A DNA stretch of 27,077 nucleotides from Pseudomonadota bacterium (GTDB taxonomy: Bacteria > Pseudomonadota > Gammaproteobacteria > Burkholderiales > Burkholderiaceae). Every line of letters begins with the position of its first letter. The first letter of the stretch is position 1. This document shows positions 7,000-14,651 of the stretch, in pieces. The translations under genes and the position numbers were made by a program. The stretch is from positions 1-27,077 of the forward strand of contig JAEZQX010000543.1 of NCBI GenBank assembly GCA_023441105.1, given 5' to 3'. Under the pieces are notes generated by a model. The model was not told the DNA's origin. It worked only from the letters and a program-made list of their open reading frames with translations, and made no database searches.

Positions 7000-7992
7000 T
7001 TGACCTCGATGATCGGTATCACCATGGGGGATCCGTCGGGCATCGGGCCCGAGGTGATCTGCAAAGCACTGCGCGACGTCCCTCCCGACGAGCGGGGCGC
7101 GACCATCGTGTTCGGCAACGCCGCCGTGCTGCAACGGGCGAACGCGCTGGTGGACGCCGGCTTGCGCTTCGAGTCGCTGGCACCCGATCGTGACGATCCG
7201 CTGCCCGAAGGCGCGGTCGCCGTCTGCGACATTCCCGTCCCGCCCGGGGTCGGCGCGCCGGTCGACGGCACGGTGAGCGCCGCCGGCGGCGCGTGTGCCT
7301 ATTCCTACATCGCGGCCGCCGTCGATGCCGCGCTCAGCCGGAAGATCGCCGTCATCGTCACGGCTCCCATCAACAAGGCGGCGCTGCATGAGGCAGGCCA
7401 TCGTTTCGAGGGGCACACGGAGCTGCTGGCGCACCTCACCGGCGCGAAGTCGTCCTTCATGCTGCTGGCCTCGGAGCGCCTGTCGACGCTGCACGTGACC
7501 ACGCACGTCTCGCTGGCCGGCGCCGTGAAGCGGGTGACGGTGGAACGGGAGCTGGCGACGATACGGCAAGGCCACCACCACCTGCTTCGTCTCGGCATCG
7601 CCAGGCCGCGAATCGCGGTGGCGGGGCTGAATCCGCACAGCGGCGAAGGCGGGCTGTTCGGCAACGAGGAACAGGATGTCATCATTCCCGCCATCGCGGC
7701 GGCCTGCGCCGAAGGCATCGATGCCGTCGGCCCCATTCCGGGGGACACGGTCTTCTACCGCGCCACCCGGGGCGAGTTCGACCTCGTCATCGCGCAGTAT
7801 CACGACCAGGGCCACATCCCCACCAAGCTGATCGCCTTCGATACGACGGTCAATGTCTCGCTCGGCCTGCCCATCCTGAGGGCATCGGTCGACCACGGCA
7901 CCGCCTTCGACATTGCCTGGAAGGGGGTTGCCGACCACACGAACATGATGGCTGCCATGGCGTATGCGCGACGCCTCGCCAGCGCCCACTGA
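7000..7992 (+). CDS. pdxA2: PdxA2-like 4-phospho-sugar-acid dehydrogenase (PdxA family)
   Basis: This 330-residue NAD(P)-dependent dehydrogenase is related to 4-hydroxythreonine-4-phosphate dehydrogenase (PdxA). It starts with the family signature ITMGDPSGIGPEVI. The three metal-binding histidines are present: HTELLA (H139), TTHVSLAGA (H169) and YHDQGHIP (H268). PdxA2 proteins paired with DUF1537 kinases oxidise and decarboxylate 4-phospho-D-threonate or -erythronate to dihydroxyacetone phosphate in characterised bacteria. The kinase gene follows 18 bases later here, so a catabolic role is more likely than vitamin B6 synthesis. The start is either TTG at 7000 or ATG at 7009; neither has a clear ribosome-binding site, and the gene is only nine bases from the tctC stop. 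Confidence 0.9.
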   Translation: MTSMIGITMGDPSGIGPEVICKALRDVPPDERGATIVFGNAAVLQRANALVDAGLRFESLAPDRDDPLPEGAVAVCDIPVPPGVGAPVDGTVSAAGGACAYSYIAAAVDAALSRKIAVIVTAPINKAALHEAGHRFEGHTELLAHLTGAKSSFMLLASERLSTLHVTTHVSLAGAVKRVTVERELATIRQGHHHLLRLGIARPRIAVAGLNPHSGEGGLFGNEEQDVIIPAIAAACAEGIDAVGPIPGDTVFYRATRGEFDLVIAQYHDQGHIPTKLIAFDTTVNVSLGLPILRASVDHGTAFDIAWKGVADHTNMMAAMAYARRLASAH

Positions 7993-8010
7993 CGTCGGCA
8001 CCACGGCGAC

Positions 8011-9225
8011 GTGAAGATCGCTATCGTCGCCGACGACCTGACCGGCGCCCTGGATGCCGCAGTACCCTTTGCCGATCTCGGTCGCGACACCCGCGTCGGC
8101 CTCGATATCGAAGCCGCAAGCGCAATGGCGAGCAGCGATGTGCCGGTCGTCTCGGTCGATGCCTGCACCCGGCACTTGCCTCCGTCGCAGGCTGCCGGGT
8201 TGGTCCGTCTCGCCATGCAACGGCTGCTCGCGCTCGACCAGCGGCTCGACCAGCGGCCTGACCGGCGGCTCGACCGACGAATACCCTTCAAGAAGATCGA
8301 TTCGACGCTGCGCGGAAACGTGGGCGCGGAGACTCTCGCTGCGCTGGCCGGCAGCGGGCGGCGCTGCGCCATCCTTTCACCGGCGGCGCCGCGATTGGGA
8401 CGGCGCCTGCATCGCGGCCGCCTCATCGTCAACGGCGAACCTGTCGCCGGCGGCGATCTCGTCCAGGCGCTTCGCGTCCAGTTGCCCGATGTGCCGGTGC
8501 AGCTGCTGACGCCAGGCGAGGAAGTGCGATCCACCGGGGATCCCATCCGGTTGTTCGTGGCGGATGCGCAGGAGGAGACCGACCTGGACCGGCTGGTCGA
8601 CCTCGCACTGGCCAGGCCCGATGAGATATTGCTCGTTGGCTCCTCCGGGCTTGCGGGCGCGCTGGCCCGCCGAGGAGGTCTGGCTGGCGGAGGCGCTGGC
8701 GAGGGCTCCTGCGCTGCGGCCGATGTGCCGAGCCGGTTTCGACGCATCCTGTTCGTCGTGGGCTCGCGCAACACCCGGAGCATCGGCCAGCTGCAGGCGC
8801 TGCTCGGCATGGACGGCGTTACCGATCTCTCCAGTTCGTTCGACGACAACGCTGGGCAGCCGCCCTCATGCGGAGGCGGGCACATGAGCCGGGTCGGGGT
8901 CATCCATGCGGCCAGCCTCGAGGACGCTTCCGTGCCGGACTCGGTGCGGGTGGCGCAGCGGCTGGCCGAGGTGGTTGGATCGGTGCTTTCGGATGACCTG
9001 GTGGACGACACCGCCATCGTCATGACCGGCGGCGATACCGCCCGTAGCGTCCTCGACCACCTCGGCATCCAGGGACTGGAGGTCAGCCGGAGCCTGGCAC
9101 CCGGCGTGGTGCTCTCGAAGGCGGACCTGGGCGGCCGGCGGCTCTGCCTGGTCACCAAGGCAGGCGGGTTCGGCGAAACCGACCTGTTCGTCCGGCTCGC
9201 CGGCGAATTGCTCGCGGAGCATTGA
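8011..9225 (+). CDS. Four-carbon acid sugar kinase (DUF1537 family), DtnK-like
   Basis: This 404-residue kinase probably phosphorylates D-threonate, D-erythronate or a related acid with ATP, feeding the PdxA2-like enzyme encoded just upstream. The N-terminal substrate domain begins IAIVADDLTGALDAA and carries the signature KKIDSTLRGNVGAE (about 94-107). The C-terminal nucleotide domain shows LVGSSGLAGALAR (208-220), MTGGDTARSVL (338-348) and VTKAGGFGETD (381-391). It is a little shorter than many family members (about 420-480). Just before KKIDSTLRG lies an unusual tandem LDQR-LDQR-PDRR-LDRR stretch. The GTG at 8011 has no good ribosome-binding site, so coupling to the previous gene is likely. 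A second DUF1537 gene begins at 26877. Confidence 0.92.
   Translation: MKIAIVADDLTGALDAAVPFADLGRDTRVGLDIEAASAMASSDVPVVSVDACTRHLPPSQAAGLVRLAMQRLLALDQRLDQRPDRRLDRRIPFKKIDSTLRGNVGAETLAALAGSGRRCAILSPAAPRLGRRLHRGRLIVNGEPVAGGDLVQALRVQLPDVPVQLLTPGEEVRSTGDPIRLFVADAQEETDLDRLVDLALARPDEILLVGSSGLAGALARRGGLAGGGAGEGSCAAADVPSRFRRILFVVGSRNTRSIGQLQALLGMDGVTDLSSSFDDNAGQPPSCGGGHMSRVGVIHAASLEDASVPDSVRVAQRLAEVVGSVLSDDLVDDTAIVMTGGDTARSVLDHLGIQGLEVSRSLAPGVVLSKADLGGRRLCLVTKAGGFGETDLFVRLAGELLAEH
8233..8280 (+). repeat. Four 12-bp tandem repeats inside the DUF1537 gene
   Basis: The unit CTCGACCAGCGG occurs twice exactly and then twice with two or three changes, encoding LDQR, LDQR, PDRR and LDRR (residues 77-92). The array keeps the frame and lies just before the catalytic KKIDSTLRGNVGAE motif. 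It looks like a slippage expansion in a surface loop. Confidence 0.8.
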
Positions 9226-9244
9226 CGGGCCGGCGGCGGGCGAT

Positions 9245-9264
9245 CGCGTTTCCGCGGAAACGCG
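9245..9264. repeat. TTTCCGCGGAAA palindrome, copy 5
   Basis: Exact 20-bp palindrome CGCGTTTCCGCGGAAACGCG, 20 bases after the DUF1537 kinase stop. It could act as a loop-free hairpin at the operon end, but there is no following T-tract, so it is not called a terminator. Confidence 0.9.
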
Positions 9265-9394
9265 CATGAGCGGTTGGCTCTCCGGCGGGAACGGCAGCTG
9301 TGGACGACCGGCGGTCAGGTTTCGGGGATGAGCGGGGCCTCGAGAACAAGCGTCCCTGGGTAGACTGTCTTCTCCCCGAACGCCCGTCGAGTCG

Positions 9395-9787
9395 ATGATC
9401 TCCCTGCATGTTCTGGTAGTTGACGACGATGTCGACGCGGCCGAAGCGGTGGCGGCGCTGCTGGAGCTCGAGGGCCATCGGCCGGCACTGCTGCACGACG
9501 GGCTCGGCGTGCTGGAAGCGGCCCGTGCCTTCGTGCCCGATGTGATCCTCATGGATCTCGGGCTACCGGGTATCAATGGATACGAAGCCGCAGCGCTGGT
9601 GCGGCAGGAAAGGTCTCTCGACGGAATCCTCCTGGTGGCCTTGACCGGCTGGGGCTCCGACGCGCACAAGCGCGCATCGCGCCAGGCCGGCTTCGACTTC
9701 CATCTCACGAAGCCGGTCACCTACGCGGGCCTGGCTGAGATCCTCAGGCAGGTCGAGCCGTATCGCATGGGCGTGCTGACCATCTGA
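9395..9787 (+). CDS. Stand-alone response regulator receiver
   Basis: This 130-residue CheY-like receiver domain has no output domain. The acidic pocket is VVDDD (about 8-12), the phospho-acceptor aspartate is D54 in MDLGLPG, the conserved threonine is in VALTGWG (T84), and the lysine is K106 in LTKP. Such proteins act as phosphorelay intermediates or bind partner proteins. The gene lies 178 bases upstream of the MHYT hybrid kinase on the same strand, its most likely partner. Its receiver also resembles the C-terminal receiver of that kinase (DIGLPGVDGY versus DLGLPGINGY), so the two may have arisen by duplication. The ATG at 9395 has a weak ribosome-binding site. Confidence 0.9.
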   Translation: MISLHVLVVDDDVDAAEAVAALLELEGHRPALLHDGLGVLEAARAFVPDVILMDLGLPGINGYEAAALVRQERSLDGILLVALTGWGSDAHKRASRQAGFDFHLTKPVTYAGLAEILRQVEPYRMGVLTI

Positions 9788-9841
9788 GGTCCCCGGCGGT
9801 CGGGCGCGCCGGCCTTCCGGCAATGCCGTCGCTCCGCTCTC

Positions 9842-9857
9842 GGTATCATTGGATACC
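9842..9857. promoter_or_regulatory. Inverted repeat GGTATC-ATTG-GATACC
   Basis: Six-base perfect arms around ATTG, extended by near-matching TCG/CGA flanks. It lies in the 178-base gap between the receiver gene and the MHYT kinase gene. It may be an operator for the kinase gene or a weak hairpin after the receiver gene; nothing in the sequence decides between these. Confidence 0.3.
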
Positions 9858-9965
9858 CGAACCTCAGACGCCAGGTCATGGTGGTTCCACGCTTCTGATT
9901 CCATGCGACTCCCCTGCCTGAAGGCTGCGGTCAGTCAAGTCACCGCGTCCTGCGCCGAGTAGCCC

Positions 9966-11840
9966 ATGCCGCAGCACTACCATCACGGCCTCGTCGTCCT
10001 CTCCCTCGCGGTAGCCATCCTTGCCTCCTATGCGGCGCTGACGCTGGCGATCCGGATCCGGCACACGAGCGGCTGGGCGACGCAAGGCTGGCTGATGGGC
10101 GGCGGCTTCGCCATGGGCCTGGGGATCTGGGCGATGCACTTCGTCGGCATGCTGGCGCTGTCGCTGCCGGTGCCGATCACCTACGACCTGCCGATCACCC
10201 TGTTGTCGCTGGTGGTGGTCGTCGTGGTCTCCACCTTCGCGCTGAGCATGGCCAGCAAGCCGACCGCCAGCCGCTCGGCGCTGCTGGTCGCCGGCGTGGC
10301 GATGGGCATCGGCATCTGCTCGATGCACTACATCGGCATGGCGGCCATCCGGATCACGCCGCGCATCGCTTACGATCCCGGCTGGGTGGCCTTTTCGGTG
10401 CTGATCGCCGTCGCCGCCTCGCTCGCCGCCATCTGGATCGTGTTCACGACGCGGCCGGACGGCCGCTGGTCGCGCCACCGGCGTGTGATCGGCGCCATCG
10501 GCATGGGCCTGGCCATCGCCGGCATGCACTATGCCGGCATGGCGGCGGCGCGCTTTCCGGCCAACGCGACGACGGACACCTCCGGCGTGATCGACCGGCA
10601 GTGGCTTGCCGCCGTGGTCGCCACCGTTTCCGTCCTGGTTATGGTCGCCAGCCTGCTGCTGTCGTTTCTCGAAGCGCGGGCGGCCCGGCATTCGGCCAGG
10701 ATTCAGGCCTCGCTCACCGAGGAGCAGGAAAGCGGTCGGGCCAAGGACGCCTTCCTGGCGATGTTGGGTCATGAGCTGCGCAATCCGCTCGCATCCATCT
10801 CCAACGCCATCTACCTGCTCGACCGGGTCGATCCCGCGTCGCCCAACGCGAAGTTCGCGCGGGAGATCATCGCCCGCCAGACCGGCCACTTGTCGCGCAT
10901 CGTCGACGACCTGCTCGACGTCGGCCGCGCGGTGGCGGGCAAGATGTCGCTCAGCATGCAGCCGATGGAGCTGGCGGCGGCGGTGGAGGCGGGGTTGGCC
11001 GCATCGCGCACTGCAGGCATCCTCCAGGACCGGCAGGTCGACTGCCGTTGCACCACGGCCTGGATCAACGGCGACCGGACCCGCATCGAACAGGTGGTCG
11101 CGAACCTGCTGCGCAATGCGGTCCAGCATACGCGAGCCGGCGGCTCGATCACCATCCGGGTGATCGCGGAAGACCGGCGGGCGAAGCTGGTGGTGGCCGA
11201 CGACGGCGAAGGCATGGATGCGGCAACGCGCGACCAGGCATTCGACCTCTTCTACCAGGCGCACCAGGCGCTCGACCGGGGCCGCGGCGGCCTGGGCATC
11301 GGGCTGACCCTGGTGCGGCGGATCGTCGACATGCACGGCGGTGAGGTCACGCTCGACAGCGCCGGCGTCGGCCAGGGCACCACCTGCACCGTGCGGCTGC
11401 CCGTCATCGCGGCGCCCGCGACCGCCGCCGGCACGGTAACGCCGGCCGCGGCACCGATCGCCCGGCGCCGGGTCGTGCTCATCGACGACGAGATGGATGG
11501 CCTGGTGAGCCTTCGCCACATCCTCGAGGGTGACGGGCACAGCGTGCGGACGGCGGCCGAAGGCGGCGCCGGCCTGGCGGCCATCATGGAGTGGACGCCC
11601 GATGTCGCGGTGGTCGACATCGGCCTGCCGGGAGTGGACGGCTACCAGATCGCCCGCCAAGTGCGCGCCTCGGGTGGCGGCACCTACCTGGTCGCGTTGT
11701 CCGGATACGGGCAGGTGGAAGACAAGGAGAAAGCGCGCAACGCCGGCTTCGACGAGCACCTCACCAAGCCCGCCGACCCGGAACGACTCCTGGCCCTGGT
11801 GTCGCGGGCGGGTCGACCGGTCGAGGGGGTGACGGGCTGA
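9966..11840 (+). CDS. MHYT-domain hybrid histidine kinase
   Basis: This 624-residue membrane sensor kinase starts with an integral MHYT sensor module of about seven helices (about 8-235). It contains the three signature motifs MHFVGM (57), MHYIGM (120) and MHYAGM (187), proposed in the family to bind copper and sense O2, CO or NO. A HisKA domain follows with the phospho-acceptor H269 in GHELRNPLASI. The ATPase domain has NLLRNAVQHT (380-389), DDGEGMD (412-418) and GGLGIGLTLV (441-450). A C-terminal receiver carries D551 (DIGLPGVDGY) and K601 (LTKP). MHYT modules are better known fused to GGDEF/EAL domains. With no DNA-binding output of its own, it probably signals through the receiver encoded at 9395 or another relay protein. 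Confidence 0.93.
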   Translation: MPQHYHHGLVVLSLAVAILASYAALTLAIRIRHTSGWATQGWLMGGGFAMGLGIWAMHFVGMLALSLPVPITYDLPITLLSLVVVVVVSTFALSMASKPTASRSALLVAGVAMGIGICSMHYIGMAAIRITPRIAYDPGWVAFSVLIAVAASLAAIWIVFTTRPDGRWSRHRRVIGAIGMGLAIAGMHYAGMAAARFPANATTDTSGVIDRQWLAAVVATVSVLVMVASLLLSFLEARAARHSARIQASLTEEQESGRAKDAFLAMLGHELRNPLASISNAIYLLDRVDPASPNAKFAREIIARQTGHLSRIVDDLLDVGRAVAGKMSLSMQPMELAAAVEAGLAASRTAGILQDRQVDCRCTTAWINGDRTRIEQVVANLLRNAVQHTRAGGSITIRVIAEDRRAKLVVADDGEGMDAATRDQAFDLFYQAHQALDRGRGGLGIGLTLVRRIVDMHGGEVTLDSAGVGQGTTCTVRLPVIAAPATAAGTVTPAAAPIARRRVVLIDDEMDGLVSLRHILEGDGHSVRTAAEGGAGLAAIMEWTPDVAVVDIGLPGVDGYQIARQVRASGGGTYLVALSGYGQVEDKEKARNAGFDEHLTKPADPERLLALVSRAGRPVEGVTG

Positions 11841-12014
11841 TGGACCTGCGGGGCTGGCGGTGCCGATGTGCTCTTGGGACGGCCTGCTTGCCTTCCACAG
11901 GGTTGCGGATGTAGTGTTGCTGCCTTGACGGGTTGATCCCGGGCCATCGCAGCCGCCCGGTCAGGACGCCTCCGTCCCAAGCACTGCTCCGTTCCCAATC
12001 GGGAGGGAGTCGAC

Positions 12015-13391
12015 ATGCGTGACCAGCGGAAGCGTACGACCACGGTCCGGCTGGTGCTCGCCGGGCGCTCGCTGCGGGCTTTCGCGGATGGCTACCTGGC
12101 CGTGCTCTTGCCGGCCTACCTGATTGCCATCGGCCATGACCAGCTCGATCTCGGCCTGCTCGCCACGATCACCCTGCTGGGGTCCGCCGCGGCGACGCTG
12201 GCCGTCGGACGCTGGGGCAATCGCCTCGACCTGCGCCGCTTGCTGATGGCGTCGGCCGTCGTGATGGCGGCCAGCGGCCTCGGCTTTGCCAGCGTGACGA
12301 CCTTGTGGCCGCTGCTGCTGGTGGGCTTCATGGCGCCGATGAACCTGGGCGGCAGCGACGTCAGCATCTTCCTGCCGCTGGAGCACAGCATCCTGGCAGG
12401 GTCCGGCGATGCGGATTTCCGCACCCGGGTGTTCGCCCGCTACAGCTTCGTCGGCTCGCTCGCCGGCGCCTGCGGCGCCTTGCTGGTCGCCTTGCCGGAT
12501 TGGCTGGGAACGCGGGGCGGCTGGGCGGTGGCGGACGCGCTGCGGGTGATGTTCATGCTGTATGGGGCGATCGGCCTGCTGGTCTGGTTGCTCTATTCGC
12601 GCTTGCCGTCGGCGGACGAGCTGCCCGATCCGGCACTCAATCCGCCGCTCGATCCGCCGCCGAAGGCCGCCTTGGGTTCCTCCTCCCGCAGGATCGTGGC
12701 CAGGCTCACCGGCCTGTTCGCCATCGACGCATTTGCCGGCGGGCTGATCATCAACGCCATGCTCGCCTTGTGGCTCTTCCAGCGCTTCGGCATCTCGCTG
12801 ACCGCGGCCGGCACGCTGCTGTTCTGGACCGGCATTCTCAGCGCCACCTCGCAGCTGGCGGCGCCGGCGCTGTCGCGGCGGATCGGCCTCGTCAACACGA
12901 TGGTGTTCACGCATATTCCCTCGAGCCTGTGCCTGATCGGCGCGGCATTCGCTCCGACGCTCGAGCTGGCCGTGGGCCTGCTGCTGGTCCGCAGCCTGTT
13001 GTCGCAGATGGACGTGCCGGCGCGCAGTGCCTACGTGATGTCGATCGTCGCGCCCGCCGAGCGGCCGGCGGCAGCCAGCGTAACCGCGGTGGCGCGCAGC
13101 CTGGCATCGGCGGCAGGGCCTGTACTTGCGGGTGCCTGGTTCGCCAGCGGCGACATGGTGGCGCCGCTGGTCGTCTGCGGCATGCTCAAGATCGGCTACG
13201 ACCTGGCGTTGTTCGCGGGGTTTCGCCGCGTGCCGTTGCTTGCGGAGGCGGACGAGCAGGCGATGCCGCCGGCCGCGCCGGCTTCGACCGAGCCGGCTTC
13301 GACCGAGCCGGTTTCTAACGAAGTGCGTATTACCAAGCCGGCGCCGCTGCCGGGGCAGGTTGTTGCCGGCGGGGCGCATGGCCGAGAATAG
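12015..13391 (+). CDS. MFS transporter
   Basis: This 458-residue inner-membrane protein has about 12 predicted helices in two halves, separated by a charged loop near residues 195-225. The N-terminal half shows LAVGRWGNRLDLRRLLMAS, the loop 2-3 signature region of major facilitator proteins. The substrate cannot be inferred. The C-terminal cytoplasmic tail contains a repeated PASTE/PASTE/PVSNE stretch (13278-13322). The ATG at 12015 follows CGGGAGGGAG, a good ribosome-binding site. The MaoC-like gene starts 26 bases after the stop, so the two may be cotranscribed. Confidence 0.88.
   Translation: MRDQRKRTTTVRLVLAGRSLRAFADGYLAVLLPAYLIAIGHDQLDLGLLATITLLGSAAATLAVGRWGNRLDLRRLLMASAVVMAASGLGFASVTTLWPLLLVGFMAPMNLGGSDVSIFLPLEHSILAGSGDADFRTRVFARYSFVGSLAGACGALLVALPDWLGTRGGWAVADALRVMFMLYGAIGLLVWLLYSRLPSADELPDPALNPPLDPPPKAALGSSSRRIVARLTGLFAIDAFAGGLIINAMLALWLFQRFGISLTAAGTLLFWTGILSATSQLAAPALSRRIGLVNTMVFTHIPSSLCLIGAAFAPTLELAVGLLLVRSLLSQMDVPARSAYVMSIVAPAERPAAASVTAVARSLASAAGPVLAGAWFASGDMVAPLVVCGMLKIGYDLALFAGFRRVPLLAEADEQAMPPAAPASTEPASTEPVSNEVRITKPAPLPGQVVAGGAHGRE
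13278..13322 (+). repeat. Three 15-bp tandem repeats in the MFS tail
   Basis: CCGGCTTCGACCGAG occurs twice exactly and is followed by a diverged third copy, encoding PASTE, PASTE and PVSNE in the cytoplasmic tail of the MFS protein. It is probably a slippage expansion. Confidence 0.8.
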
Positions 13392-13416
13392 GCGCGTTGC
13401 CACCCACGAGCCTCCC

Positions 13417-13914
13417 ATGACAGCCAGTGCCGCCGAGTTCGCGAACCCGATCGATGACCGCTACTTCGATGACTACCGGCAGGGTGACGTCTTCCTGTTC
13501 GGTCCCATCGCCGTCGAGGAGGGCGAAGTCATCTCCTTCGCCCAGCGGTTCGATCCGCAGTCGATCCACATTGATCCGCTGGCCGCGGCACGTGGACCAT
13601 TCAACGGCCTGATCGCCAGCGGCTGGCACACCATCGGGCTGCTGATGCGGCTCTTCGTGCAGCACTACCTCACCGCCGTCGCAAGCCTGGCCTCGCCGGG
13701 CATCGACGAGCTACGCTGGATCAAGCCGGTGCGGCCCGGCGACCAGTTGCGGCTGCGGGTCACCGTCAGCGAGGCGCGCCTGTCGCGCAGCAAGCCGGAC
13801 CGCGGCATCCTGCATTCCTTCGTCGAAGGCATCAACCAGCGCGACGAGGTGGTGGTGACGTTCAAGGCGATGAACCTGGTGGGGGTCCGGCCGGGAGACA
13901 ATTCGCCTGCGTGA
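13417..13914 (+). CDS. MaoC-like hydratase/dehydratase (hotdog fold)
   Basis: This 165-residue single-domain MaoC protein belongs to the (R)-specific enoyl-CoA hydratase superfamily. The catalytic Asp/His pair is visible as D46 and H51 in FAQRFDPQSIHIDP, followed by FNGLIASGWHTIGLLMR, typical of the family. The likely substrate is an acyl-CoA, but the specific one is unknown. The ATG at 13417 is preferred; an in-frame ATG at 13378 would add 13 residues and overlap the MFS gene by 14 bases. Neither start has a strong ribosome-binding site, so coupling to the MFS gene is possible. Confidence 0.88.
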   Translation: MTASAAEFANPIDDRYFDDYRQGDVFLFGPIAVEEGEVISFAQRFDPQSIHIDPLAAARGPFNGLIASGWHTIGLLMRLFVQHYLTAVASLASPGIDELRWIKPVRPGDQLRLRVTVSEARLSRSKPDRGILHSFVEGINQRDEVVVTFKAMNLVGVRPGDNSPA

Positions 13915-13952
13915 GATTTGTTCAGCCTGTGACAATCCGGGCCACGAGGCAT

Positions 13953-13979
13953 TTGCAAACGCGCTTGCGACGGTAGTAT
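13953..13979 (+). promoter_or_regulatory. Candidate promoter of the membrane CNB gene
   Basis: TTGCAA (13953-13958) and TAGTAT (13974-13979) are spaced by 15 bases in a locally AT-richer stretch, 31 bases before the ATG at 14010. The match is only fair and the spacing is short for sigma-70. Confidence 0.3.
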
Positions 13980-14009
13980 CCGCCCACTCCCACGGGTTCC
14001 GGAGGCGCG

Positions 14010-14642
14010 ATGACTGCGGTGGAAATGATCGGCTACCTTGGCGCGGCCGCCAGCATCGCAAACGCCTCGATGAAGACCATGATCCCGCTTCGGGCCATCG
14101 GGATCCTGGGCAACTGCATCTTCATCGTCTTCGGACTGCTTGCCCCGGTCTACCCGACCTTGCTGCTGCATAGCGTGCTGCTGCCGCTCAACACATTCCG
14201 GCTGGTCCAGATGCTGCGCCTGGTGCGCAAGGTTCGCGACGCGTCGCAAGGCGACTTATCGATCGAGTGGCTCAAGCCGTACATGGCCGTCAGACGCTGC
14301 GCCGCGGGCGAGGTGCTGTTCCGCGCGGGGGATGCGGCCATCGGCCTGATCTTCATAGCGAGCGGATCCTTCCGACTGCGAGAGATCGGCCTGGAGCTCG
14401 GGCCGGGCGAGTTGGTCGGCGAACTGGGCCTGGTCGCCCCTGGCAATCGACGCACGCAGACGATGGTGTGCCTGGTTGCAGGCGAAGTGATGACCGTCCC
14501 TTACGACGCGGTACGGCAGCTGTACTTCCAGAACCCGGAGTTCGGCTTCTGGTTCCTCAAGTTGACCAGCGCAAGGCTGTTCCGGGACCTGCAACGTGCC
14601 CGGGATGGGCTCGGGGTCGCCGCGGTTGCGCAGTCGGCATGA
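14010..14642 (+). CDS. Membrane-anchored cyclic-nucleotide-binding protein
   Basis: This 210-residue protein has about two or three N-terminal membrane helices (about 5-65, including GILGNCIFIVFGLL and YPTLLLHSVLLPL) and a cytoplasmic cyclic-nucleotide-binding domain (about 92-190). The phosphate-binding cassette is preserved as GELVGELGLVAPGNRRTQT, with the expected Glu and Arg-Thr, so cAMP or cGMP binding is plausible. There is no DNA-binding domain. It is known as a membrane helix plus CNB architecture without, to my knowledge, an established function. GGAGGCG lies just ahead of the ATG at 14010. The gene is convergent with the Crp/Fnr gene that ends nine bases away, so a second effector of the neighbouring cyclase is an attractive inference. 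Confidence 0.82.
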   Translation: MTAVEMIGYLGAAASIANASMKTMIPLRAIGILGNCIFIVFGLLAPVYPTLLLHSVLLPLNTFRLVQMLRLVRKVRDASQGDLSIEWLKPYMAVRRCAAGEVLFRAGDAAIGLIFIASGSFRLREIGLELGPGELVGELGLVAPGNRRTQTMVCLVAGEVMTVPYDAVRQLYFQNPEFGFWFLKLTSARLFRDLQRARDGLGVAAVAQSA

Positions 14643-14651
14643 CGCCGATCA

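Noticed and set aside
5884..8220. 778-codon open frame on the minus strand opposite tctC and the PdxA2-like gene
   Set aside because: It is a shadow of well-supported genes; its composition (Arg/His/Gln/Gly-rich) and lack of motifs argue against coding.
8310..8322. Apparent half-copy of the palindrome (GCGGAAACGTG) in the DUF1537 gene
   Set aside because: It simply encodes the universally conserved L-R-G-N-V of the DUF1537 motif, so the match is forced by the protein sequence.
9245..9264. Palindrome copy 5 as a Rho-independent terminator for the sugar-acid operon
   Set aside because: There is no loop and no T-tract follows; the same sequence occurs inside coding regions.
9876..13418. Long minus-strand frames (9876-11759 and 11961-13418) opposite the MHYT kinase and the MFS gene
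   Set aside because: The + strand products have complete domain signatures; the minus frames have low-complexity composition only.
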